Origin: Palsa-1447 sp964414785
GTDB taxonomy: Bacteria; Verrucomicrobiota; Verrucomicrobiia; Opitutales; Opitutaceae
DNA: 64,000 bases
Direction: 5' to 3'
Assembly: GCA_964414785.1 (NCBI GenBank)
Contig: CAYPXZ010000006.1
Location: 62,001 to 126,000, forward strand
In this document: positions 35,809-44,060 of the stretch, piece by piece
Position numbering within the stretch: position 1 is the stretch's first letter
Layout of the letters: every line of letters begins with the position of its first letter
Translations under genes and position numbers: made by a program
The notes under the pieces: generated by a model
What the model was told of the DNA's origin: nothing
What the model saw: the letters and a program-made list of their open reading frames with translations, nothing else
Database searches by the model: none

Positions 35809-36966
35809 TCAGGCCGCCTGCCGGAGGATCTTCTCAACCACCTCGGGCGTGATGTCGCTTCGTTCCCCGAAGCCCACCTCGCCGCGGGCCTTGAGACGGC
35901 GCGCGACCTCGGAGGCGACGTCGGGCCTCACGTTGTAGTCGGCCAGGCGGGTGCGGAGCCCGAGGGACTCGTAGAAGCTGCGGGTTCGCTCGATGGCCGC
36001 ATCGATGCGGGCCTGCTCTGAACCCTCGCGGATTCCCCAGACGCGCTCGCCGTACTGCAGGAGCTTGGCCCCCTTGGTAGCCCTCTGCACGTTGAGCAGG
36101 CTCGGCACGACGACGGCCAGGGTCCTCGCGTGGTCGATGCCGTGGAGTGCCGTGAGCTCGTGGCCGATCGTGTGGCTTGCCCAGTCCTGCGGGACGCCGG
36201 CGCCGATGACCCCGTGGAGGGCCCAGGTGGCGGCCCACACGACGTTCGCCCGGGAGTCGTAGTCCGTCGGGTTCTTGACCGACGTCGGGCCCTCGTCGAT
36301 CAGCACCTGCAGCACCGACTCCGCAAAGCGGTCCTGGAGCGCGGCCCGGGCCGGGAAGGTCAGGTACTGCTCGATGACGTGCGTGAACGCGTCGGCGACG
36401 CCGTTGGCGATCTGTCGCTCCGGCAGCGTGAAGGTGGTCTCCGGGTCGAGCACGGCGAACCTCGGGAAGACATGCGGGCTCAGGAAGGCGAGCTTCTCCT
36501 TGATCGAGCGCCGGCTGATGACGGACGCCCGGTTGGCCTCCGAGCCCGTGCCCGGCAGGGTGAGGACGACGCCGATCGGCAGGGCCGAACCAAGGCTGTC
36601 GCCGCGGGTGAGGAGGATCTCCCACGGGTCGCCCTTGTAGTTGACGGCGGCCGCGACGAACTTGGCGCCGTCGGCGACGGAACCGCCTCCCACCGGGAGG
36701 ATCCAGTCGAGCTTCCCCTTGCGGACCACGTCCGCCGCCCTGAGGAGCGTGTCATAGTCGGGGTTGGCCTCGACACCGAAGAAGTCCGTCACCGCCCGCT
36801 TGCCGAGGGCCTTTCGGACCTGGTCATAGACGCCGTTCTTCCGGATGCTGCCGCCGCCCGCAAGGAGGAGCACCTTGGCGTCGGCGGGGATTTCCTCGTC
36901 GAGGGCCTTGATCTGGCCTCGGCCGAAATGGATGCGCGTGGGATTGAAATAGGTGAAGTTTTCCAT
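35809..36966 (-). CDS. Iron-containing alcohol dehydrogenase (YqhD/BDH type)
   Basis: A 385-residue NAD(P)-dependent dehydrogenase. The nucleotide-binding GGGS motifs are at residues 37-40 and 93-96 (PVGGGSVADGAKF). The metal-binding region contains NGVADAFTHVIEQYL, HTIGHELTALHGIDHAR and following histidines. The start MENFTYFNPTRIHFG is typical of the BDH/YqhD branch, which reduces short-chain aldehydes. Full length, no frame damage. It diverges from psd with 48 bases between the starts. Confidence 0.92.
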   Translation of the reverse strand: MENFTYFNPTRIHFGRGQIKALDEEIPADAKVLLLAGGGSIRKNGVYDQVRKALGKRAVTDFFGVEANPDYDTLLRAADVVRKGKLDWILPVGGGSVADGAKFVAAAVNYKGDPWEILLTRGDSLGSALPIGVVLTLPGTGSEANRASVISRRSIKEKLAFLSPHVFPRFAVLDPETTFTLPERQIANGVADAFTHVIEQYLTFPARAALQDRFAESVLQVLIDEGPTSVKNPTDYDSRANVVWAATWALHGVIGAGVPQDWASHTIGHELTALHGIDHARTLAVVVPSLLNVQRATKGAKLLQYGERVWGIREGSEQARIDAAIERTRSFYESLGLRTRLADYNVRPDVASEVARRLKARGEVGFGERSDITPEVVEKILRQAA

Positions 36967-37014
36967 GGCGAACCGTGAAAATCTGCGAAAAATGGGAAAA
37001 TCGCAACAGCCCCT

Positions 37015-37917
37015 TTGCAATCCGAACCCATCCGCTATTTTGACCGGTACGACCGGACGACGAAGACCGAAAAGATCTTCGGCGAGCGCTGGCTGAGGTT
37101 CGCCTACGAGAACCCCGTCGGGCGCCTTGCCGTCTGGCTGTTCGTCCGCAGGCGCCTCTTCTCCTGGTACTACGGGAGGCAGATGAACAGGGAGGGCAGC
37201 GACATCCAGATCTTCCGGTTCATAGCGGACTACGACATCGACGTCTCCGAGTTCGCGAAGTCGGCCTTTGAGTTCAGGACGTTCAACCAGTTCTTCCACA
37301 GGGCGCTAAAGCCGGAGTGCCGGCCGATTGCGCAGGGGGCGAGCATCACCGTCCTGCCGGCGGACGGCCGGCACCTCGTCTTTCCCGATGTCGACAAGGC
37401 AGACGGGTTCTATGTCAAGGGGGCCAAGTTCACGCTCGGCGAGCTTCTGGGGGACGAGGGGCTCGCCGCACGCTTCGCCGGGGGGGCCATGCTGATCTCG
37501 AGGCTCTGCCCGAGCGACTACCACAGGTTCCATTTTCCGGTCTCCGGGATCCCCGGGGAGGCCAGGCTCGTGAAGGGCTCCCTCTATTCCGTGAGCCCGG
37601 TCGCGCTCAGGCGCAACATCCGCTACCTGGTACAGAACAAGCGGTTCATCACGCTCATCGAGGCCCCCGACTTCGGGACGGTGGCCATGATCGAGGTCGG
37701 AGCCACTAACGTGGGCAGCATCGTCCAGGGATTCGTGCCCGGCAGGGCGGCCGTGAAGGGGGAGGAGAAGGGGATGTTCGCCTTTGGCGGTTCCTGCGTG
37801 ATCACGCTGTTCCGCGCAGGGTGCGTGATCTTTGACGCCGACCTTGTCGCGCAGAGCGCGAACTGCATCGAGACCTATGCCCGCATGGGCGACCGGCTGG
37901 GCTTTGGGACGAGCTGA
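37015..37917 (+). CDS. psd: Phosphatidylserine decarboxylase
   Basis: A 300-residue membrane-associated enzyme that makes phosphatidylethanolamine. The N-terminus YFDRYDRTTKTEKIFGE and the NREGSDIQIFRFI block match the family branch with a long proenzyme. The catalytic histidine is near 170 in SDYHRFHFPVSG. The self-cleavage site is FGGS-CV at residues 257-262, where Ser260 becomes the pyruvoyl group; a cysteine follows it where many homologues have threonine or serine. Translation begins at a TTG at 37015, as no in-frame ATG exists before the conserved core. It should be processed into beta and alpha chains. Confidence 0.92.
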   Translation: MQSEPIRYFDRYDRTTKTEKIFGERWLRFAYENPVGRLAVWLFVRRRLFSWYYGRQMNREGSDIQIFRFIADYDIDVSEFAKSAFEFRTFNQFFHRALKPECRPIAQGASITVLPADGRHLVFPDVDKADGFYVKGAKFTLGELLGDEGLAARFAGGAMLISRLCPSDYHRFHFPVSGIPGEARLVKGSLYSVSPVALRRNIRYLVQNKRFITLIEAPDFGTVAMIEVGATNVGSIVQGFVPGRAAVKGEEKGMFAFGGSCVITLFRAGCVIFDADLVAQSANCIETYARMGDRLGFGTS

Positions 37918-37930
37918 GTTCGCCCCGGGC

Positions 37931-38395
37931 CTAGTTCAGCGCCCGTTCGTAGGCGGTCTCGACCCTGCCCCAGGCCCTTGACGCCTGTGCCTTCGCGTCT
38001 CCCCACGTGTCGGCGGTGCAGTTGGCAAGGTCGATCATCCGGTCCCTAAGCTCGGCCCGGGCCTGGTCATAATCCCTAATCGCCCGCGCTCGCTCGGGCG
38101 TGTCCGGCTTGAGCGCTGCTTTTTTCTCGGTGACCCTTGCGTCCATCCTCGTGATCGCGTCGTCCAGGCCGGCGGAAAATTCGGAGCGCCTGTCAAAGGT
38201 GGCATCCCGGACCCGGTCCCAGGCGCTGAGCGCCGCCACCTTCAGCTCGAGGGCGGCATCCTTCACCGCCGTCTTCGTGTCATTGTAGGCGTCGGAAACC
38301 TTGGAGTTCTCCGACTTTGAGCAGCCGCTGGTCATGATGGCCGCCGCGGGACAGAGGAGGGCGAGGGCTATGGCGAGCGTGCGCGGCGTATTCAT
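37931..38395 (-). CDS. Putative lipoprotein with helical repeats
   Basis: A 154-residue exported protein. Its N-terminus is a hydrophobic signal ending in a lipobox-like MTSGC, so Cys25 would be lipidated. The mature part is predicted to be long amphipathic helices rich in A, D, K and R (for example KAALKPDTPERARAIRDYDQ), suggesting a coiled-coil or apolipoprotein-like periplasmic protein. I do not recognise a named family. It converges on psd with 13 bases between stops and lies just upstream of tRNA-Leu on the opposite strand. Confidence 0.65.
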   Translation of the reverse strand: MNTPRTLAIALALLCPAAAIMTSGCSKSENSKVSDAYNDTKTAVKDAALELKVAALSAWDRVRDATFDRRSEFSAGLDDAITRMDARVTEKKAALKPDTPERARAIRDYDQARAELRDRMIDLANCTADTWGDAKAQASRAWGRVETAYERALN

Positions 38396-38507
38396 GGGAT
38401 GCGGGCTGCGGAAGGAGGGCGTCCGGCAAGCGGAATCGCCACGATTCCGACAAAAGGTTGCCCACCATACATGGATCCACAAACTTCGCGCAGGTTCCCT
38501 CCTCATT

Positions 38508-38592
38508 GCTCGGGTGGTGGAATTGGCATACACGACGGTCTTAGAAGCCGTTGCCGCAAGGCGTGCAGGTTCAAATCCTGTCCCGAGCACCA
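38508..38592 (+). tRNA. tRNA-Leu (anticodon TAG)
   Basis: An 85-base type II tRNA. The acceptor stem GCTCGGG/CCCGAGC is closed, the anticodon stem ACGGT/GCCGT surrounds loop CTTAGAA (anticodon TAG), a long variable arm TGCCGCAAGGCG follows, and the T arm is GCAGGTTCAAATCCTGT. CCA is encoded at 38590-38592 and is followed by CTTTTTG. It reads CUA-type leucine codons. A lower-G+C gene lies on its 3' side. Confidence 0.97.
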
Positions 38593-38731
38593 CTTTTTGC
38601 TGAAGGAGAACACAAGACTGACCCTCACTCGTGCGAACTCATCTGGCACGAGTTGAAACGTGGAGGCGGCATTGCGTTTGCCGCCGGCGCGCCTTAGCAA
38701 TGGGCTTTCTTAGCTCCCTCTAGAATCAAAG

Positions 38732-39448
38732 ATGCAAGCATTTAAGGGATTGGTCCGTAGGACATTAACGCGAATGGCTCCCTGGGGGTTATGGGCCCAA
38801 CTGCGATTTGAGATTCGAATGTCCTGCATGCGTTTCCGGTATCCGCGCCTAAAGAAGCTTCATGCCGGCGTACGGAATGCTTTGGTCAACATCGGAGCGG
38901 GTGAGTCGGGAAGGTCCGGATGGATTAACATCGATGCATTCCCTCGCGCAAATATCTCCATCGTATGCGATTGCCGGCAGAAGCTCCCCTTGCCCGATGG
39001 GTCCGCCAGAGGGGTTTTCACCGAACATTTCTTTGAGCACCTGGAATATTATTCGGAAGGGCCCGCCTTTATCAGGGATGCGTTTAGGATCCTTCGCCCT
39101 GGGGGCACCCTGCGAATCGTTGTTCCTGACGCGGAGCAATATCTCAGGGCCTATTGCACGGACGGCTGGGCCCCTATGATTTCATTAAGGAAGCTCCAGG
39201 CGGACATGACGGATCCGTGGCTGCAGGTTCGCGTTAAGAGCAAGATGGAAATGGTCAACATTGTGTTCCGGCAACTCGGTGAGCATAAGTTCGCGTACGA
39301 TTATGACACAATGGAGCTAGTGCTGGCGGAGGCCGGGTTCACACGGATCGAACGATCCAGATTCGGTGTTTCCCGTGACCCGGAGATGGCCATCGATTTA
39401 GAATCCCGGGCGCGCGAGAGTATGTATGTTGAGGCCACGAGGCCCTGA
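38732..39448 (+). CDS. Class I SAM-dependent methyltransferase of atypical composition
   Basis: A 238-residue methyltransferase. The SAM-binding start is LVNIGAGESGRSGWINIDAF near residues 51-70, followed by the acidic SIVCDC turn. GVFTEHFFEHLEYY near 92 and ILRPGGTLRIVVPDAE near 122 are typical of methyltransferase type 11 proteins often linked to surface polysaccharide loci. The gene is distinctly less G+C-rich and uses A/T-ending codons much more than its neighbours. Together with its position on the 3' side of tRNA-Leu, this suggests horizontal acquisition. The substrate is unknown. Confidence 0.8.
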   Translation: MQAFKGLVRRTLTRMAPWGLWAQLRFEIRMSCMRFRYPRLKKLHAGVRNALVNIGAGESGRSGWINIDAFPRANISIVCDCRQKLPLPDGSARGVFTEHFFEHLEYYSEGPAFIRDAFRILRPGGTLRIVVPDAEQYLRAYCTDGWAPMISLRKLQADMTDPWLQVRVKSKMEMVNIVFRQLGEHKFAYDYDTMELVLAEAGFTRIERSRFGVSRDPEMAIDLESRARESMYVEATRP

Positions 39449-39646
39449 GACGTCAGTTCAACCTTGCGGTCGAGAGACGAGCCCGCGGTCACGGTCGGGA
39501 ACGGTCCCGCAAGTTAGTGTCAGGAGCTGCGCACCCTTTTTTTAAAATGGCGTCCGGAGCAGGGTCGCCAAGGCAAGGAGGACATCGTTGTTAGATCGCC
39601 CGAGAAATCTGTTTGAATCCCGCCTTCCCCGCACCGAGCGTGGCCC

Positions 39647-40912
39647 ATGCAGATCGACGCCGAAGACCTTCTCCAACGATTCCTGCGCTACGTGAGGATC
39701 GACACGCGCAGCGACTCACACTCCGAGACGTTCCCCAGCACGCCGGGGCAATGGGATCTCCTTCGCCTTCTTGAATCCGAGCTGCGCGAAATCGGGGCCA
39801 CCGACGTGACCCTCAACGCGAACGGCTATGTCATTGCGACGGTGCCGGCGACATCCACCAAGCCGGGAGTGCCGCGGATGGCCTGGTGCGGCCACGTCGA
39901 CACGGCCACAAACCTTCCAAGCGCCGCAAAGCCGATCGTCCACCGGTCCTACGACGGCCGGCCGATAGCGCTGCCCGATGACCCCAGCCAGAGGCTCGAT
40001 GTCGGCACGACCCCGCACCTTCGAGAGGCGATCGGCCAGGACATCATCACCGCGAGCGGCACGACGCTCCTCGGGGCCGACGACAAGTCCGGCGTCGCCA
40101 TAGTGATGGCTGCGGCGCGTCACCTGCTAATGCATCCTGAGATCCCGCACGGCGTCCTGCGCCTCTGCTTCAATCCCGACGAGGAGATTGGCCGCGGCAT
40201 GTACAAGCTCGACATCGCGGAGCTCGGCGCCGACGTCGCCTACACGCTCGACAGCGAGGAGCTCGGCGAGATCGACTTCGAGACCTTCAGCGCCGACTCG
40301 GCGGTGCTCGAGATCGAAGGGATAGCCGCGCACCCGGGGTGGGCGAAGGACGTCATGGTCAACGCGCTCCGGCTCGCCGGACGCTTCATCACGGCGCTAC
40401 CCCGCGAGCTGTCCCCCGAGACAACCTCAGGGCGGGACGGATTCATCCATCCGCTCGAGGTGCGCGGAACTGCCGACAAGGTGACGATCTGGATGATCCT
40501 TCGCGATTTCGAGCTCGACGGACTGGCGGCAAAGCGCGCCTGCGTGGAGGCCATTGTAACCGGACTGAGGGCCGCCGAGCCGCGCGCCCGCTTTGGCCTC
40601 ACGTTCAAGGAGCAGTACCGCAACATGCGCTACTGGCTGGAAAAGGACATGCGCCCGGTGGAGTTTGGACGCGAGGCGCTGCGGCGCGCCGGGATGACTC
40701 CCATCTCGCCCTCGGTGCGGGGTGGCACCGATGGTTCCAACCTGACCGCCCGCGGCCTGCCGACACCCAACCTGTTCACCGGTATGCACGGCGTGCACAG
40801 CCAACGCGAATGGGTGAGCCTTCAGGATATGGCGAGGTCCGTCGAGACCCTCATCCACCTGGCCCAGCTATGGGAGGAAAGGGGAGCCGGGAACCTGAAA
40901 GCGGGCGGTTGA
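39647..40912 (+). CDS. pepT: Peptidase T (tripeptide aminopeptidase)
   Basis: A 421-residue zinc peptidase of family M20B. Metal and catalytic positions are visible: His83 and Asp85 in WCGHVDTATNLP, the bridging aspartate in GADDKSGVAI near residue 147, the catalytic glutamates in FNPDEEIGRG near 182, and the C-terminal histidine in FTGMHGVHSQREW near residue 385. It removes the N-terminal residue from tripeptides in the cytoplasm. It matches the family in length. No operon partner is seen. Confidence 0.94.
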   Translation: MQIDAEDLLQRFLRYVRIDTRSDSHSETFPSTPGQWDLLRLLESELREIGATDVTLNANGYVIATVPATSTKPGVPRMAWCGHVDTATNLPSAAKPIVHRSYDGRPIALPDDPSQRLDVGTTPHLREAIGQDIITASGTTLLGADDKSGVAIVMAAARHLLMHPEIPHGVLRLCFNPDEEIGRGMYKLDIAELGADVAYTLDSEELGEIDFETFSADSAVLEIEGIAAHPGWAKDVMVNALRLAGRFITALPRELSPETTSGRDGFIHPLEVRGTADKVTIWMILRDFELDGLAAKRACVEAIVTGLRAAEPRARFGLTFKEQYRNMRYWLEKDMRPVEFGREALRRAGMTPISPSVRGGTDGSNLTARGLPTPNLFTGMHGVHSQREWVSLQDMARSVETLIHLAQLWEERGAGNLKAGG

Positions 40913-40937
40913 TCTCCGGGAACCAATCGGCGCTCCA

Positions 40938-42428
40938 CTACGGCTGGGGAAACGTTTCGATCTCTAGGTTCCTGTAGGAAACCCTCGTGCTGGCGCCGCC
41001 ATGGATTTGCAGCGCGAATTTCCCTTGCTGCGGAATCCCCGGAGCGCGCTCGGAATAGTCGACGGTCTTCACGCCGTTGAGCCAGATCTGGATGTGGCCC
41101 TTCTCCGCCCGGATCCTGTAGTCATTCCAGTCTCCCGGCCTTAGCGCCACGGAGCGGACTTCCGGTGACGGCGCGGCCAGCTCCGCGCCGCGCCGGCTTT
41201 CGTCGTACAGATTGCCGTCCTTTTCCGCGCCGAGATCGGCCTGGTAGCCCGAGACCTCGAAGTTGCCTGGCACGCGCTGCGACCAGAACTGCACCCCGCC
41301 GTTCACGAACCCACCCGTACCCTCGACCTTGTACTGGAGGCGCAGCTCGAAATCCCCGTAGTCCGCCGTCGTCGCCAGGAATTCATTGTGAGGCTGCCGG
41401 CGATCGAGGGCTCCCGCGACGATGGCGCCATCCTCGGCGCGCCAGGTGCCGAGGTTTCCCTCCCATCCCTTGAGCGTCCTGCCGTCGAACAGGGGCCTGG
41501 CGGACTCGCCTCCGACCGGGGATATTCTCCCGACCGGCGTGCTTGTTGGTGCAAGAACCTGAATCTCCATCCGGGTAAGCTCGGGGTCTATGATGTCGAT
41601 CGCCCAGAGGTGCTCCCCATTGACGGTCGGAAGGTGGTTGCTGCGGGTCGCGATGCCTCCCCGGTGCAATGCACGGTAGGCCGCATCGATGTCGCCGACC
41701 TCGAAGTTGAAATGATCGAACGCGCCCGCCGCCCACTTGTTGAGCGGCGGGTCGCAAAAGATGAGCTCGATGAGCTCCCCGCCGGGGCCGGGCAGCCTGA
41801 ATTTGACCAGACCCATGCGTCCATCCGGTGCGTCGATTCGGACCGTCTCGGTACAGCCCAGCTGTCCTTGGTAAAAGGCGATCTCGGCCTCCGCTTTCGA
41901 ATGGGCGACCGCCAATCCGAAGTGTTGAAGATGTCGGCTGAAGGGGGCACCCGGCGCGCCCGGGTTCGCGGGTGAAACCCATGGCTTGGCCACCTGGATC
42001 ATGTTCCCCGCAGGGTCTTCCAATTGAAGGACCCGGTCCCGGCCAGATTCCCCGATCCATGTCGTGGGAATGCCGCGGGTTCGAAGGGCGCCCTCGAGCT
42101 TGTCCAGGTCGTCTGCCGCAAATGTCACGTGCTGGAACCGCCTGGCCCAGGTGGCTTCGGGCGCCTTCTGGAATTCAATCCACTGGCTGGTTCCAATGGC
42201 AAAGCGGATGCAGCCGGGGGCCGCGGGCACTTCTCTCAGACCGGCTCCGATGCCGTAGAACTGGCGCAGCGGGGCAAAATCGGCGGTCAAATACGCGACC
42301 CCGGAGAGACCGGAAAACGCGACGGGAGGCGCCTGATCCGAAAGGCTGGCGCAGGAGGCCACGGCGGGCCAAAAGGACAAGAGAACGGACGGCACGGCCA
42401 GGACTGAACGTAGGGTGTGCCGGGGCAT
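40938..42428 (-). CDS. VOC-VOC-DUF1080 three-domain secreted protein
   Basis: A 496-residue protein with an N-terminal signal peptide ending near VASCAS. Two VOC (glyoxalase/dioxygenase superfamily) modules follow, at about residues 35-150 (GVAYLTADFAPLRQFYGIG) and 175-300 (RHLQHFGLAVAHSKAEAEIAFY). The last 170 residues are a DUF1080 domain (PLFDGRTLKGWEG; FLATTADYGDFELRLQYKVE; GNFEVSGYQADLGA), now linked to 3-keto-disaccharide hydrolysis in some families. The fusion of paired VOC modules with DUF1080 in one exported protein is unusual. The ATG at 42428 is chosen because it starts the signal peptide. The biochemical role is not known. Confidence 0.85.
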   Translation of the reverse strand: MPRHTLRSVLAVPSVLLSFWPAVASCASLSDQAPPVAFSGLSGVAYLTADFAPLRQFYGIGAGLREVPAAPGCIRFAIGTSQWIEFQKAPEATWARRFQHVTFAADDLDKLEGALRTRGIPTTWIGESGRDRVLQLEDPAGNMIQVAKPWVSPANPGAPGAPFSRHLQHFGLAVAHSKAEAEIAFYQGQLGCTETVRIDAPDGRMGLVKFRLPGPGGELIELIFCDPPLNKWAAGAFDHFNFEVGDIDAAYRALHRGGIATRSNHLPTVNGEHLWAIDIIDPELTRMEIQVLAPTSTPVGRISPVGGESARPLFDGRTLKGWEGNLGTWRAEDGAIVAGALDRRQPHNEFLATTADYGDFELRLQYKVEGTGGFVNGGVQFWSQRVPGNFEVSGYQADLGAEKDGNLYDESRRGAELAAPSPEVRSVALRPGDWNDYRIRAEKGHIQIWLNGVKTVDYSERAPGIPQQGKFALQIHGGASTRVSYRNLEIETFPQP

Positions 42429-42614
42429 GGCAGGTATGCTTTTAGAGGGCGGCTCCCCGTGGCACAAGCGGGTATTGCCGGAAGGCCCTGCGGCGCCAGA
42501 TTTCCGCCCGGCCGCGCGTCAGGCATTTGGAGTTAGACATGGTGGCGACGGGCCAATACATGCTGGCCCGCCCAGAGAACCAGTTCCTGACCCCAAAAAC
42601 GGAGGAAACCTGAA

Positions 42615-43730
42615 ATGAGCAAAGTCCGCGTGCTTGTCGGCACCCGAAAGGGCGCATTCATCCTTAGTTCAGACGGAAAGCGCAAGAAGTGGAAGGTGGA
42701 GGGACCCCTTTTCTCGGGATGGGAAGTCTACCACATGAAGGCATCCCCTGTGGACCCCGACCGGATCTACGCCTCGCAGTGCAGCGGCTGGTTCGGGCAA
42801 TTGATCCAGCGTTCAAGCGACGGAGGGAAGACCTGGGAGCCGGTCGGGAACACCTTCGCCTACGACGGGATTGCCGGCACCCACCAATGGTACGACGGAA
42901 CGGCGCACCCCTGGGAGTTCAAGCGGGTGTGGCACCTCGAACCCTCGCTCACGGAACCCGAGGCGGTCTACGCGGGGGTGGAGGACGCGGCGCTTTTCAG
43001 GTCCGGGGACGGCGGGCGGACCTGGCAGGAGCTCTCGGGCCTGCGCCGGCACGGGTCGGGCCCGCGGTGGCAGCCGGGCGCCGGAGGCATGTGCCTGCAC
43101 ACCATCATCCTGGATCCCGTCAACCCGGGGCGGATATTCATCGCGATCTCGGCGGCGGGGGCGTTCCGGACCGACGACGGCGGCGCGACGTGGAGGCCGA
43201 TCAACAATGGGCTCAGGTCGGAGCACATCCCCGACCCGACGGCCGAGGTGGGGCACTGCGTCCACCGCATCGCGATGCATCCGTCGCGCCCGAACGTGCT
43301 CTTCATGCAGAAGCACTGGGACATCATGCGCAGCGACGACGCGGGCGACTCCTGGCGCGAGGTCAGCGGCAACCTGCCGAGCGACTTCGGCTTCCCGATA
43401 GAGGTCCACTCGCATGAGCCGGATACCGTCTACGTGGTGCCGATAAAGAGCGACTCCGAGCACTTCCCGCCGGAGGGAAAACTCCGGGTTTACCGAAGCC
43501 GGACCGGCGGAGGGGAATGGGAGGCCCTGACGAAGGGCCTCCCGCAGAAGGACTGCTACGTGAACGTCCTGCGGGACTCGATGGCCGTCGATTCGCTCGA
43601 CTCATGCGGGGTGTACTTCGGCACGACGGGCGGGCAGGTCTACGCCTCCCCCGACAGCGGCGACACATGGGAGCCGATCGTGCGGGACCTCCCCGCCGTG
43701 CTCTCGGTCGAGGTGCAGACGCTTCGATGA
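42615..43730 (+). CDS. BNR/Asp-box beta-propeller protein (sialidase-like fold)
   Basis: A 371-residue soluble protein without a signal peptide. At least five Asp-box/BNR motifs recur: SSDGGKTWEPV, SGDGGRTWQEL, TDDGGATWRPI, SDDAGDSWREV and SPDSGDTWEPI, spaced through the sequence as in a six- or seven-bladed propeller. The sialidase catalytic arginines and tyrosine are not evident, so the sialidase label should be avoided. Translation is well signalled by GGAGGAAA nine bases before the ATG. The stop overlaps the ATG of the next gene (ATGA), so the propeller and the MoaD-like protein are probably made together. The function is unknown. Confidence 0.85.
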   Translation: MSKVRVLVGTRKGAFILSSDGKRKKWKVEGPLFSGWEVYHMKASPVDPDRIYASQCSGWFGQLIQRSSDGGKTWEPVGNTFAYDGIAGTHQWYDGTAHPWEFKRVWHLEPSLTEPEAVYAGVEDAALFRSGDGGRTWQELSGLRRHGSGPRWQPGAGGMCLHTIILDPVNPGRIFIAISAAGAFRTDDGGATWRPINNGLRSEHIPDPTAEVGHCVHRIAMHPSRPNVLFMQKHWDIMRSDDAGDSWREVSGNLPSDFGFPIEVHSHEPDTVYVVPIKSDSEHFPPEGKLRVYRSRTGGGEWEALTKGLPQKDCYVNVLRDSMAVDSLDSCGVYFGTTGGQVYASPDSGDTWEPIVRDLPAVLSVEVQTLR

Positions 43731-44023
43731 TCAAGGTCATCCTTCCGTTCCACCTTAAGAACCTTGCGGGGGTAAGCGGCACCGTTGCCCTCGAAGTCGC
43801 GGGCCCACCGACCCAGCGCTCGGTCCTGGACGCCATCGAGAAGGCCTATCCCGTGCTCCGGGGAACAATACGCGACCAGGGCACGGGAAAGCGCCGGGCA
43901 TTCGTGAGGTTCTTCGCATGCGGCCAGGATGTCTCGCATGAACCCGACGAGAATCCGCTGCCGCAGGCGGTCGCGGAGGGTCGGGAGCCCTTCATGATCG
44001 TCGGGGCGATTGCGGGCGGTTGA
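43727..44023 (+). CDS. MoaD/ThiS-like ubiquitin-fold protein ending in Gly-Gly
   Basis: A 98-residue protein of the MoaD/ThiS beta-grasp type: IKVILPFHLKNLAGVSGTVA at the start, a PTQRSVLDAIEKAYPVLRG helix, and a C-terminus reading MIVGAIAGG. The terminal Gly-Gly is what sulfur-carrier proteins need for adenylation and thiocarboxylate formation. It overlaps the propeller gene by four bases (ATGA) and has no moaE, moeB or thiF neighbour, so ordinary molybdopterin or thiamine roles are not supported by context. A carrier or modifier working with the propeller is the simplest inference. Confidence 0.82.
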   Translation: MIKVILPFHLKNLAGVSGTVALEVAGPPTQRSVLDAIEKAYPVLRGTIRDQGTGKRRAFVRFFACGQDVSHEPDENPLPQAVAEGREPFMIVGAIAGG

Positions 44024-44060
44024 GTCGCCTGCGCGCGGCGCGGCGGCTCTCCTTGGGCAC

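Noticed and set aside
38593..39646. Attachment-site repeat of the tRNA-Leu 3' end marking an island
   Set aside because: No copy of the tRNA 3' sequence and no integrase was found downstream.
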